This document shows, piece by piece, positions 8,078 through 14,991 of a stretch of 31,519 bases of DNA (positions are counted from its first letter, which is position 1; every line of letters starts with the position of its first letter). A program made the position numbers and the translations under genes. The stretch is taken from NCBI GenBank assembly GCA_002441045.1, contig DJWQ01000178.1, positions 1-31,519 of the forward strand, given 5' to 3'. Source of the stretch: Firmicutes bacterium UBA6226. GTDB lineage: Bacteria > Bacillota_A > Clostridia > Peptostreptococcales > Acidaminobacteraceae. The notes under the pieces are model-generated. The model saw only the letters and a program-made list of their open reading frames with translations. It had not been told where the DNA came from and searched no databases.

Positions 8078-8995
8078 TTATTGATTTGAATGAATAAAGA
8101 GTTCAACTTCACTTTTAAATGGTAGTGACGGTATAGCGCCATGTTTGGTTACAGTTAAAGCCCCCACTGCATTTGCAAACTTAACCGCTTCTTTTAAAGT
8201 TTGCTTCTCGATGAGTTTGGAAACGAGAGCGCCATTAAACGAATCCCCTGCAGCTACTGTATCTACTGCATTAACAGCGAAACCTGTCACGTACTCAAAT
8301 CCATCTTCATTGCCGATTACAGCACCTTGCTTACCAAGAGTTGCAATAACAGTACCAACACCTAGAGATAACAAATGATTAATCGCTTGCTCTACTGAAG
8401 CTCTATCAGTTACTTTCACGCCAGAAAGAATCTCTAGTTCAGTTTCATTAGGTGTTAAATAAGTTACTTTTGAAAGCACCTCATCTGGGATGAAATCAGC
8501 AGGCGCTGGGTTGAGCACAATTGGAATCCCTGCATCATAGCACTTTCGAATCAGTTCAAAGGTAACATCCTTCTTTAGCTCCATCTGAGTAATCACTAAA
8601 TCTGAATCTGAAATCGCATCAAAATCATTATTAAGATCCTCAAGTGTGTAGCCAAAGTTTGCCCCAGGAACGACGATTATTTTGTTTTCTGCACTCTTAT
8701 TGATTTGAATCAGTCCCATAGCTGTGGGACGCTCAGTATCTCTTTTAACATGTGAAATATCGACACTGGCTTCCTTAAATACACTTTCAAACGTATCGCC
8801 ATAGCTATCACTACCAAGTCTTCCGAACATTGCAACATGCGTACCCAGTCTTGCAGCTGCTATAGCTTGATTTGCACCTTTACCACCTGGCAAACATTTA
8901 AAATCATCGGAAATTAGCGTTTGTCCTTCGCTTGGGAACTCATCTACCCTAGTAATCAAATCCATCACAAATGACCCTACAACTGAAAGTTTCAT
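8078..8995 (-). CDS. rbsK: Ribokinase-family (PfkB) sugar kinase
   Basis: A 305-residue cytoplasmic kinase of the PfkB family that phosphorylates a pentose, usually at O5. It has the N-terminal PfkB signature PGGKGANQAIAAARLG (residues 36-51) and the C-terminal signature DTVAAGDSFNGAL with the catalytic base Asp251. Length and motif order match ribokinase closely. It is the last gene of the operon and overlaps the isomerase gene by 4 bp. Because its neighbours are a FucU mutarotase and an arabinose-5-phosphate isomerase, D-arabinose is a more likely substrate here than D-ribose; that is inference, and no ribose transporter or RbsR lies nearby. The RBS is within AAAGGAATC before ATG 8995. Confidence 0.85.
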   Translation of the reverse strand: MKLSVVGSFVMDLITRVDEFPSEGQTLISDDFKCLPGGKGANQAIAAARLGTHVAMFGRLGSDSYGDTFESVFKEASVDISHVKRDTERPTAMGLIQINKSAENKIIVVPGANFGYTLEDLNNDFDAISDSDLVITQMELKKDVTFELIRKCYDAGIPIVLNPAPADFIPDEVLSKVTYLTPNETELEILSGVKVTDRASVEQAINHLLSLGVGTVIATLGKQGAVIGNEDGFEYVTGFAVNAVDTVAAGDSFNGALVSKLIEKQTLKEAVKFANAVGALTVTKHGAIPSLPFKSEVELFIHSNQ

Positions 8996-9591
8996 GATTC
9001 CTTTACCTCCTCTTTCAGCTTTTTGCCAAGGCTGCCAGCTGGATGATAAAGTAGAAAATCTTTACTTTCAAATGATTTCGCTTCTGATAAAGCACAAGCA
9101 ATTGCATCGCCAACGACAAGTGTCAATGTAGATGAAGTTGTTGGTGCTAATTTCAAATGATCAGCTTCTGTCAATTTTGGATATAGGATTCTATATTTGC
9201 ATTGCTTTGCTAGTTCAGAATCTTGTCCTGACGTAAAAGCGATGGTTATGCATCCAATACGGTTAAGGGTTGGAATGGTATTTATTATTTCACTTGTATT
9301 ACCACTGTTAGAAATTAGTACTGCGATATCCTTTGCTTCAATCATACCTAAATCACCGTGAACGGCCTCAGTGGCATGAACAAAAAAGCTCGGTGTACCA
9401 GTACTGGAAAAGGTTGCAGCAAGTTTTTTCCCAATATGGCCAGACTTACCGACACCTATGAAAACGATCTTGCCCTCACAGGCCATCATAAGTTCGCAAA
9501 TTTGCTCGTATTGACTTGCGTAGTGATCCAAAAGCTCCGATATTGCATCTCTCTCTACTTGAATCGCTTTCTTTATACTATCTGTATACAT
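8992..9591 (-). CDS. Single-domain arabinose-5-phosphate isomerase (KdsD/GutQ SIS type, no CBS)
   Basis: A 199-residue SIS-domain sugar-phosphate isomerase, predicted to interconvert D-arabinose 5-phosphate and D-ribulose 5-phosphate. Sequence hallmarks are GVGKSGHIGKKLAATFSSTG, EAVHGDLGMI, ISNSGNTSE, KLAPTTSST and YHPAGSLGKKL. The residues reported as catalytic in E. coli KdsD (K59, H88, E111, E152, H193, from memory) correspond to K49, H78, E101, E142 and H183 here, each exactly ten lower, so spacing is fully kept. The C-terminal CBS pair of KdsD and GutQ is absent, as in single-domain forms known from Bacteroides. It overlaps rbsK by 4 bp and follows fucU by 14 nt. A Gram-positive has no KDO to make, so the role should be catabolic. 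A related phosphosugar substrate remains possible. Confidence 0.85.
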   Translation of the reverse strand: MYTDSIKKAIQVERDAISELLDHYASQYEQICELMMACEGKIVFIGVGKSGHIGKKLAATFSSTGTPSFFVHATEAVHGDLGMIEAKDIAVLISNSGNTSEIINTIPTLNRIGCITIAFTSGQDSELAKQCKYRILYPKLTEADHLKLAPTTSSTLTLVVGDAIACALSEAKSFESKDFLLYHPAGSLGKKLKEEVKES

Positions 9592-9605
9592 AAATCAATT
9601 CCTCA

Positions 9606-10004
9606 TTAAAGGACACCTTTAGTTAAAATTGCATTTGCATACAAAGCACTCTCTGAAGTCGCTATGATACAATAAGCCTTTTTTGCCTCCTCATAGAATT
9701 TAAAACGCTCAATAGGCACTAATGCGTCTGCATGTGTTTCGTAAACTTTCCAGATTTCAGGTGTAGACCCATCATCTGTCGCCATCACAACGATACTTGT
9801 CTTAGGCGCTTCATCCAATGGGAACAAAGATAACACTGCCTCAAGTACTGCTTCACTACCCTGGCCAGTCAGTCGAACCAAACGGTTTGCACATGAAGCA
9901 GCAGGAAAATTTGCATCAGCAATTACCAAACGATCGCCATGGCCCATTTCACATAATATTTTTAAAAGTTCTGGAGGTATCAACTTTGAAATGCCTTTTA
10001 ACAT
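9606..10004 (-). CDS. fucU: FucU/RbsD-family sugar mutarotase
   Basis: A 132-residue protein of the RbsD/FucU family, which interconverts alpha and beta anomers (and pyranose and furanose forms) of fucose or ribose. The N-terminus MLKGISKLIPPELLKILCEM and the motif GHGDRLVIADANFPA, with the catalytic His, look closer to FucU than to RbsD. FYEEAKKAYCIIATSE and the C-terminal YANAILTKGV also fit FucU. L-fucose and D-arabinose share configuration at the ring carbons, so a FucU-type enzyme is a sensible partner for a D-arabinose pathway. AGGAGC precedes ATG 10004; the gene sits between the aldolase (16 nt) and the isomerase (14 nt). Confidence 0.87.
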   Translation of the reverse strand: MLKGISKLIPPELLKILCEMGHGDRLVIADANFPAASCANRLVRLTGQGSEAVLEAVLSLFPLDEAPKTSIVVMATDDGSTPEIWKVYETHADALVPIERFKFYEEAKKAYCIIATSESALYANAILTKGVL

Positions 10005-10020
10005 AACGTGCTCCTACTCA

Positions 10021-10932
10021 TTATAGTTGGTTTCTAGTTTCAGTTTCCCAATCGATCAAGTCTTCAACAAGTTGTTTTGACTGTTCTGTAAAAGCGTCTG
10101 CTGCTAGCCTTCTTGATATTAACAACATATCGACGCCTTCTCTTGTCATATGATATTTTGCATTGATTGGATAAGCGTACTTTTCAATACTGCTTTTTTC
10201 TGTAAGCATGGCTTGAAGCTTGTCTGCTTTTTCAGGCGCAATTTCAAAGTTATTAAAAAGCCATTTATACAAATCAATGTGAAAGTTACCCATTACGCCA
10301 TTGTAACCATGGTAGCCTTCTCTTAAAGAACCCAATAACGTTTCAGTATTTGCATTAAATAACTTAAGTGTTGTGCCTTCAACAATTTTTACACGTCTTG
10401 TTTCGATTTCTAAATTACAGCTAACGTCTTTTAAAAATACGATTCTACCCGATTCAGCACACCACTTAAGTTCTTCGTCAGATAAAAGTCTTAAGAATGG
10501 ATACGGACATTCATAGATACCAAACGCCACATCAGGTAACGCTTCTAAAATTCTTTTTAGGTTAGAGATAAAAACTTCGCTGCCATCGTTAACACCTGCA
10601 AGTCGGTTACTTACTAAAACAACTGCGTCTGCACCTGTTTCAGAAACGGCTTTAAGCTCAGCAATTTGGTCTTCAATTGCATCTGAAGTATGTCCTGATG
10701 CGATTACAGGAACTCTATTTTTAGCTGCTTCAACAACTGTTTTCGCCAAAGTTACTTTTTCTTCAGTTGAAAGCATAAACATTTCACTTGATTGACATAC
10801 AGCGAACAACCCGTCACTGCCTTTTCCAATTAAATACTCAGTAATCGCTCGATTTGCGTCTAGGTCGAGTTTGCCAGCCTCATCAAAAGCTGCAATCATC
10901 GTTGGCCAAACGCCTCTATATTCATGTTTCAT
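10021..10932 (-). CDS. DapA/NanA-family class I pyruvate aldolase or lyase
   Basis: A 303-residue (beta/alpha)8 Schiff-base enzyme of the dihydrodipicolinate synthase/N-acetylneuraminate lyase family. The Schiff-base lysine is Lys168 in GRIVFLKDVS and the conserved tyrosine is Tyr140 in AFGIYECPYP, the same 28-residue spacing as Y133/K161 in E. coli DapA. The substrate-carboxylate loop (GTTGE in DapA) reads CQSSE here. Linkage to a TRAP transporter and sugar genes rather than lysine genes argues for retro-aldol cleavage of a 2-keto-3-deoxy sugar acid to pyruvate and an aldose. Sialate lyase is less likely because no nanE, nanK, nagA or nagB is nearby; KDO aldolase best fits the neighbours. 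ATG 10932 follows AGAGGAA; an ATG 15 nt earlier is poorly placed. Confidence 0.85.
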   Translation of the reverse strand: MKHEYRGVWPTMIAAFDEAGKLDLDANRAITEYLIGKGSDGLFAVCQSSEMFMLSTEEKVTLAKTVVEAAKNRVPVIASGHTSDAIEDQIAELKAVSETGADAVVLVSNRLAGVNDGSEVFISNLKRILEALPDVAFGIYECPYPFLRLLSDEELKWCAESGRIVFLKDVSCNLEIETRRVKIVEGTTLKLFNANTETLLGSLREGYHGYNGVMGNFHIDLYKWLFNNFEIAPEKADKLQAMLTEKSSIEKYAYPINAKYHMTREGVDMLLISRRLAADAFTEQSKQLVEDLIDWETETRNQL

Positions 10933-10950
10933 TAAATTTCCTCTCATTTT

Positions 10951-12240
10951 CTACATTAATCCAAATGTCTTCGGTAAGAATAATACAATTTCAGGAATAA
11001 AGGTTATTAGTAATAGAATGACGATCATTGCAACGATCGGCCACATAATTTCCTTCATAACAGACTTTAATGAAGTTTCTGAGATACCTGCGGTTATAAA
11101 CAGCAGCATCCCAAAAGGTGGTGTCGATAATCCAATCATCATGTTCAAGGTTACGACGAGTCCAAAATGGATTAAGTCGATTCCAAAAGCCTTAGCCACA
11201 GGAATCATAATCGGTACAAATACCAATTGAATCGTTGACGTATCGATAAACATCCCTAAAATAAGGATAATAATATTAACCAGTATTAAAAACACATATT
11301 TGCTGCTTGTAAAACTCATTACAAAAGTACCTAAATCAGTTGCAATTTGTTCTCTTGCAACGATGTAAGAAATAACTGCTGCTGCACCCACCATCAAGCT
11401 GACAGAGCCAGTATCTTTAATTGTATCTTTAATAATGTTCAACAAGCCTTTAAAACTCATTGCTTTATAAGCTAGGAATGCAACTAGAATCGCATAAACA
11501 CCCGCCACTGCTCCTGCTTCTGTAGGTGTCATAACACCAGTATAAATGCCTAATAATAAGATGACTGGCGTCAATAAAGCTGGAATTGCTTGAATTGTAA
11601 AAGCAATAAACGCTCTAAATGGTACTTTTTCTTCTCTAGGATAGTTTCTGATTTTTGAAACAACAGAAACGTAGATCATAAGCCCGATACAGATCAACAA
11701 TGCTGGGATCATACCACCTAAGAACAAAGCACCTACTGATGCGCCTGAAAGCATGGCATACATAACCAGTGGTATGCTCGGTGGAAAAATCGGTCCAACC
11801 GTTGCCGATGCCGCTGTAATCGCACAAGAAAAAGCATCATCGTAGCCCGCTTTTTTCATCGCATCTATTTCCATTTTTCCAAGTCCTGAAGCATCTGCAA
11901 TTGCAGAGCCTGTCATCCCAGAAAAAATAAGAGATGCGATAACGTTAACATGACCTAGCGCCCCTCTTCTTCCGCCGGCAAGACCAGAAGCAAATTTAAA
12001 CACCATTTCAGTTACTTTACCTGAGTTCATGACGTTGGCAGTGAAGATAAATAGTGGCACTGCAATAATGACGTAGTTCGAATAATAGGTATTCATAATG
12101 TGATTTGCCACTGAACCTAGATCTGTTCCATTGATGATAAAATAAAATGTTCCTGCCGCGATCATACCAAGTGAAATTGGCATCCTTAATAAAAAGATCA
12201 AAACAAAAACGATAAGTGTTACGATCATTGCCATACTCAT
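10951..12240 (-). CDS. dctM: TRAP transporter large permease (DctM type)
   Basis: A 429-residue membrane protein with about 12 hydrophobic helices, the sodium-coupled permease of a tripartite ATP-independent periplasmic-type importer. Typical DctM segments are visible: RMPISLGMIAAG, MVFKFASGLAGGRRGALGHVNVIASLIFSGMTGSAIADASGLG, SATVGPIFPPSIPLVMYAML, and LVNIIILILGMFIDTSTIQLVFVPIMIP with GLSTPPFGMLLF near the end. It overlaps dctQ by 4 bp and precedes the aldolase gene by 18 nt, so uptake and cleavage are encoded together. Confidence 0.95.
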   Translation of the reverse strand: MSMAMIVTLIVFVLIFLLRMPISLGMIAAGTFYFIINGTDLGSVANHIMNTYYSNYVIIAVPLFIFTANVMNSGKVTEMVFKFASGLAGGRRGALGHVNVIASLIFSGMTGSAIADASGLGKMEIDAMKKAGYDDAFSCAITAASATVGPIFPPSIPLVMYAMLSGASVGALFLGGMIPALLICIGLMIYVSVVSKIRNYPREEKVPFRAFIAFTIQAIPALLTPVILLLGIYTGVMTPTEAGAVAGVYAILVAFLAYKAMSFKGLLNIIKDTIKDTGSVSLMVGAAAVISYIVAREQIATDLGTFVMSFTSSKYVFLILVNIIILILGMFIDTSTIQLVFVPIMIPVAKAFGIDLIHFGLVVTLNMMIGLSTPPFGMLLFITAGISETSLKSVMKEIMWPIVAMIVILLLITFIPEIVLFLPKTFGLM

Positions 12241-12746
12241 CTTAAATCACCACTTTCTTTTGATTTTCCAATTAAGATTAAGATATCCTCAGCGATTTCA
12301 GTTAATGTGTAACCGAGCATAGCAAGCACAAAGTAGATAAAAGGTGCAAAGATATAGCTCAACTTAACTTTAAAAACCGATGTTGATTGGAAACTCATAA
12401 AGTTAACGTAGTCAAATGACGGTACGATTAACGCGAAAAATGCGATTGCAATGATTAAATTCCCTAATAGTCTTGTAAAAGCTGCCAGTTTAGGGCTCAA
12501 CGCATCATATATAAGTGTGAATTTTACATGGGCTCTATAACGCATTGCATAGCATGCACCGAAAATTACTGACCATGAAAAGCCAATAACGGTTACTTCG
12601 TAAGCCCAAGTAAGTGGAAATTTAAAAATATATCTTGCTACAATCTGTATGATGAAGGTTAAAAACATCACTAAAAAGGAGATTACAGGGACATAAATCT
12701 CAAAAAAATCTCTTAAGATGTATAAACTTCTCTTAATCTTATTCAC
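12237..12746 (-). CDS. dctQ: TRAP transporter small permease (DctQ type)
   Basis: A 169-residue protein with four predicted membrane helices, the small membrane subunit of a TRAP importer. Family features are the FPLTWAYEVTVIGFSWSVIFGACYAMRYRAHVKFTLIYD stretch between helices two and three and a short charged C-terminus. The start is GTG 12746, supported by GGAGGG 5 nt upstream. It overlaps dctM by 4 bp. A 123-nt gap with an extended hairpin separates it from dctP, the only large gap inside this operon. Confidence 0.92.
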   Translation of the reverse strand: MNKIKRSLYILRDFFEIYVPVISFLVMFLTFIIQIVARYIFKFPLTWAYEVTVIGFSWSVIFGACYAMRYRAHVKFTLIYDALSPKLAAFTRLLGNLIIAIAFFALIVPSFDYVNFMSFQSTSVFKVKLSYIFAPFIYFVLAMLGYTLTEIAEDILILIGKSKESGDLR

Positions 12747-12787
12747 AAGGTCCCTCCAAATGCTGTATAATTAATGTTTAGGATGGG

Positions 12788-12856
12788 GCTCTTGACCACA
12801 ACTTAGCCGATTAAGAATATTGGGGAATATTTCCGGCTAAGATTGTGATCTTGAGT
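12788..12856 (-). promoter_or_regulatory. Extended intergenic stem-loop between dctP and dctQ
   Basis: Nested inverted repeats: CTTAGCCG (12802-12809) with CGGCTAAG (12834-12841), extended outward by CACAA/TTGTG and a mismatched outer stem. The inner loop holds AATATT-GGGG-AATATT, so the whole region can fold into one long hairpin. No U-tract follows. It probably protects the dctP 3' end or lowers expression of dctQM relative to the abundant binding protein. Confidence 0.65.
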
Positions 12857-12869
12857 CTCTCTTCAATTT

Positions 12870-13937
12870 TTATTTGCCTAATTCTTGAACTTTATCGAAG
12901 AGTCCCATGTCCCAGTTAGCAGTTAAATCTTTATTATCTAAATACTTACCTAATACTTCTTCACTAAATGCATCGATATCAGCATAGTATACGCTTAAGC
13001 CTTCGCCTTTGAAGAACTCGATTAATTCAGCCTCTCTAGAAAGATTGAGCTCATCACACATTGCTCTCGCTTCTTCCATAGCTTCTAAAACGATTGTTCT
13101 TTGGTTATCACTTAATGATTGCCATTTAGCTTCATTGATTGTTGGCCATACGCTATCTACTAAGTGATTTGTAATTGAAATAGATTTTGTAACTTCATAG
13201 AATTTTGCACTTTGTACAGTTGGTAGTGGATTATCTTGACCATCAACAGTACCTGTTTGAAGTGCCATATAAAGCTCTGAAAATGCGATAGGAGTTGGGT
13301 TTGCGCCAAGCGCTTTACCTAAGAACAACCATGCATCAGAGTTTGGCATTCTAAGATTAACGCCATTTAAATCAGCAGGAACTTTAATTTCTTTATCTTT
13401 AACTAAGTTAATTTGTCTTGTTCCTAAATAGAATGCTTTAAGAGGTCTAACACCTTGCTCGCTAACAACTCTGTCAAACACTTCTTGACCAACTTCGCCA
13501 TTTAAAGCTGCAGTCATATGATCATAACTTTTGAACATATAGCCAGCACTAAACATAGAAATCCAAGGTGAACCTTCTGCTAACCAAGAAGCTGACATAT
13601 AAACGATATCCGCTTGGCCTGATTTAACTGCTGCAAGTTCTTGATCTTGTTTGAATAGCGATCCTGAATGGAAAGTATCAACTGTAATTGAACCGTTTGA
13701 TTTTGCTTCTGCTACTTCTTTAAATTTCATCATAGCTTCATAGTGTGCATCACCAGGAACTGCATTTACTGAAAATACAAGTGTTACTGGTTTATCTTCA
13801 GGTGCTGCTGTAGTACCCTCAGATGAATTTGCTTCTGTTTGATTTGCTGTCGTCTCATTTGAGCTCGACTCGCTTGAACATGCTGTCATTGCAAGCACCA
13901 TTACAAGCGCAAGCAATAATGCTAACCACTTTCTCAT
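12870..13937 (-). CDS. dctP: TRAP transporter substrate-binding lipoprotein (DctP type)
   Basis: A 355-residue extracytoplasmic solute receptor tethered as a lipoprotein: the signal peptide ends in lipobox AMTAC with Cys20, followed by a Ser/Thr/Glu-rich linker. The DctP fold is shown by LVFSVNAVPGDAHYEAMMKF, ADIVYMSASWLA and the ligand region VNLRMPNSDAWLFLGKALGANPTPIAFSELYMALQTGTVDGQDNP. The Arg in LRMP is the conserved residue that salt-bridges a carboxylate, so the ligand is probably an organic or sugar acid. ATG 13937 is chosen over an ATG 21 nt upstream because GGGAGG lies between them. It follows iclR by 57 nt and begins the transporter block. Confidence 0.94.
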   Translation of the reverse strand: MRKWLALLLALVMVLAMTACSSESSSNETTANQTEANSSEGTTAAPEDKPVTLVFSVNAVPGDAHYEAMMKFKEVAEAKSNGSITVDTFHSGSLFKQDQELAAVKSGQADIVYMSASWLAEGSPWISMFSAGYMFKSYDHMTAALNGEVGQEVFDRVVSEQGVRPLKAFYLGTRQINLVKDKEIKVPADLNGVNLRMPNSDAWLFLGKALGANPTPIAFSELYMALQTGTVDGQDNPLPTVQSAKFYEVTKSISITNHLVDSVWPTINEAKWQSLSDNQRTIVLEAMEEARAMCDELNLSREAELIEFFKGEGLSVYYADIDAFSEEVLGKYLDNKDLTANWDMGLFDKVQELGK

Positions 13938-13967
13938 TTTCTTCCTCCCAAAAATCATTTTATGTTG

Positions 13968-13983
13968 ATCGGTTTTGACCGAT
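13968..13983. promoter_or_regulatory. Palindrome upstream of dctP, candidate operator
   Basis: ATCGGT-TTTG-ACCGAT, two perfect 6-bp arms with a 4-nt centre, 31-46 nt before the dctP start and just after the iclR stop. No U-tract follows on the minus strand, so an operator or transcript processing hairpin is more likely than a terminator. Confidence 0.5.
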
Positions 13984-13994
13984 TACAACCTTAA

Positions 13995-14759
13995 CTACAG
14001 TCTTCTTTTGATTTCATATGCCGCATCGATGAGGATGCTTGCATATCTTTCTACTTTTTCATCATCGAAGTTGTGTGATGCTCCAGATATGCTTAAACCA
14101 CCAATCAACTCTCCACCTCTACCGAAGATTGGTACGCCTACACATCTAACATTGGGTTCATGTTCAACATTATCTAGTGCATATCCACGTTCTTTGGATT
14201 TCATAATCTCTTCCACAATTAAATCGTCATCCATCAATGTAAAAGGCGTAAATTTTTCCTTTTCCATATTGATTCGCTCTCTAATTTCATCTTCATCCAT
14301 GGTACTCAACATCGCTTTTCCCAGTGATGTGCAGTACATCGGTGCTTTTTCACCCATAATAGATCTTATCGGATAATTATGATCATATGTCTTTGGATAA
14401 GCATTGAACATATATAAAACATATTTACCATGTGGAACGCCGAAATACATCATCTCGCCGAGTTCATCTGTCAATCGCTTCATGACTTGATAAACCACAT
14501 CCTGATAAGAAAGCTGACTTGTGACGACATATGAAAACTCAAGCATTTTATTAGTGAGTCTGTATTTTGAATTTAATGGATTTTTTTCTACATACCCAGC
14601 TGCTTCAAGTGTCGAAATAAGATTATGTACATTGCTTTTATAAAGTCCGAGTGCATTTCCAATTTCAGTAACACCAAGTTCTGGTGTTTTAGAAGTAAAA
14701 CACTCTAAAACCTTGAGAGTTTTGTATAAGGATTTCACTTTAATATCTTCTTGATTCAT
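13995..14759 (-). CDS. IclR-family transcriptional regulator of the TRAP/aldolase operon
   Basis: A 254-residue regulator. The N-terminal winged helix-turn-helix (KSLYKTLKVLECFT, LGVTEIGNALGLYKSNVHNLISTLEAAGYVEKN) and the C-terminal GAF-like effector domain (ending with RCVGVPIFGRGGELIGGLSISG) are both complete. IclR proteins linked to TRAP genes usually sense a sugar acid or its breakdown product. It starts at ATG 14759 after GGGGAG. A consensus promoter at 14832-14860 reads into it, with phased GTTCT/AGAAC half-sites between promoter and start. It lies first in an apparent eight-gene operon, so it may regulate the whole unit through its own promoter. The effector is unknown; KDO or pyruvate are guesses from context. 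Confidence 0.92.
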   Translation of the reverse strand: MNQEDIKVKSLYKTLKVLECFTSKTPELGVTEIGNALGLYKSNVHNLISTLEAAGYVEKNPLNSKYRLTNKMLEFSYVVTSQLSYQDVVYQVMKRLTDELGEMMYFGVPHGKYVLYMFNAYPKTYDHNYPIRSIMGEKAPMYCTSLGKAMLSTMDEDEIRERINMEKEKFTPFTLMDDDLIVEEIMKSKERGYALDNVEHEPNVRCVGVPIFGRGGELIGGLSISGASHNFDDEKVERYASILIDAAYEIKRRL

Positions 14760-14786
14760 AATAAACTCCCCTTTTTCGTTAATGTC

Positions 14787-14809
14787 GTTCTATATATAAG
14801 AACGCTGTT
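14787..14809. promoter_or_regulatory. Candidate IclR autoregulatory operator
   Basis: GTTCTATATATAAGAAC (14787-14803) is an inverted pair GTTCT-N7-AGAAC, followed after GCT by a further GTTCT (14807-14811 region), giving a second inverted pair AGAAC-N3-GTTCT. It lies just downstream of the predicted iclR transcription start. Confidence 0.6.
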
Positions 14810-14831
14810 CTTTATTTCGTTATTTGCTTTC

Positions 14832-14860
14832 ATTATAAGCGATATGCGTCCCGCAGTCAA
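14832..14860 (-). promoter_or_regulatory. Sigma-A type promoter for iclR and the downstream operon
   Basis: On the minus strand TTGACT (14860-14855), a 17-nt spacer and a perfect TATAAT (14837-14832). It is one of the best consensus promoters in the window and reads into iclR about 70 nt downstream. Confidence 0.8.
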
Positions 14861-14991
14861 CGGACTTTTCAATGATTTTTTGACAACTAACAAAGACTTG
14901 TATATCCGTACGATTATTAACACATGATTTAAAACTGTCACGTGCTCTAAAAATTTGATAGAATAGTCGTAAGAGAATGGAGGAAACCTTT

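Noticed and set aside
10021..10932. DapA for lysine synthesis
   Set aside because: No lysine genes are nearby, the carboxylate loop is altered, and the gene is inside a sugar-acid transport and kinase operon.
12788..12856. Standard Rho-independent terminator between dctP and dctQ
   Set aside because: No U-tract follows the stem on the minus strand, and dctQ has its own good RBS directly downstream.
14832..14855. Possible CcpA cre site overlapping the iclR -10 region
   Set aside because: Comparison with the cre consensus gives mismatches at the central CG and at the 3' end, so support is too weak.
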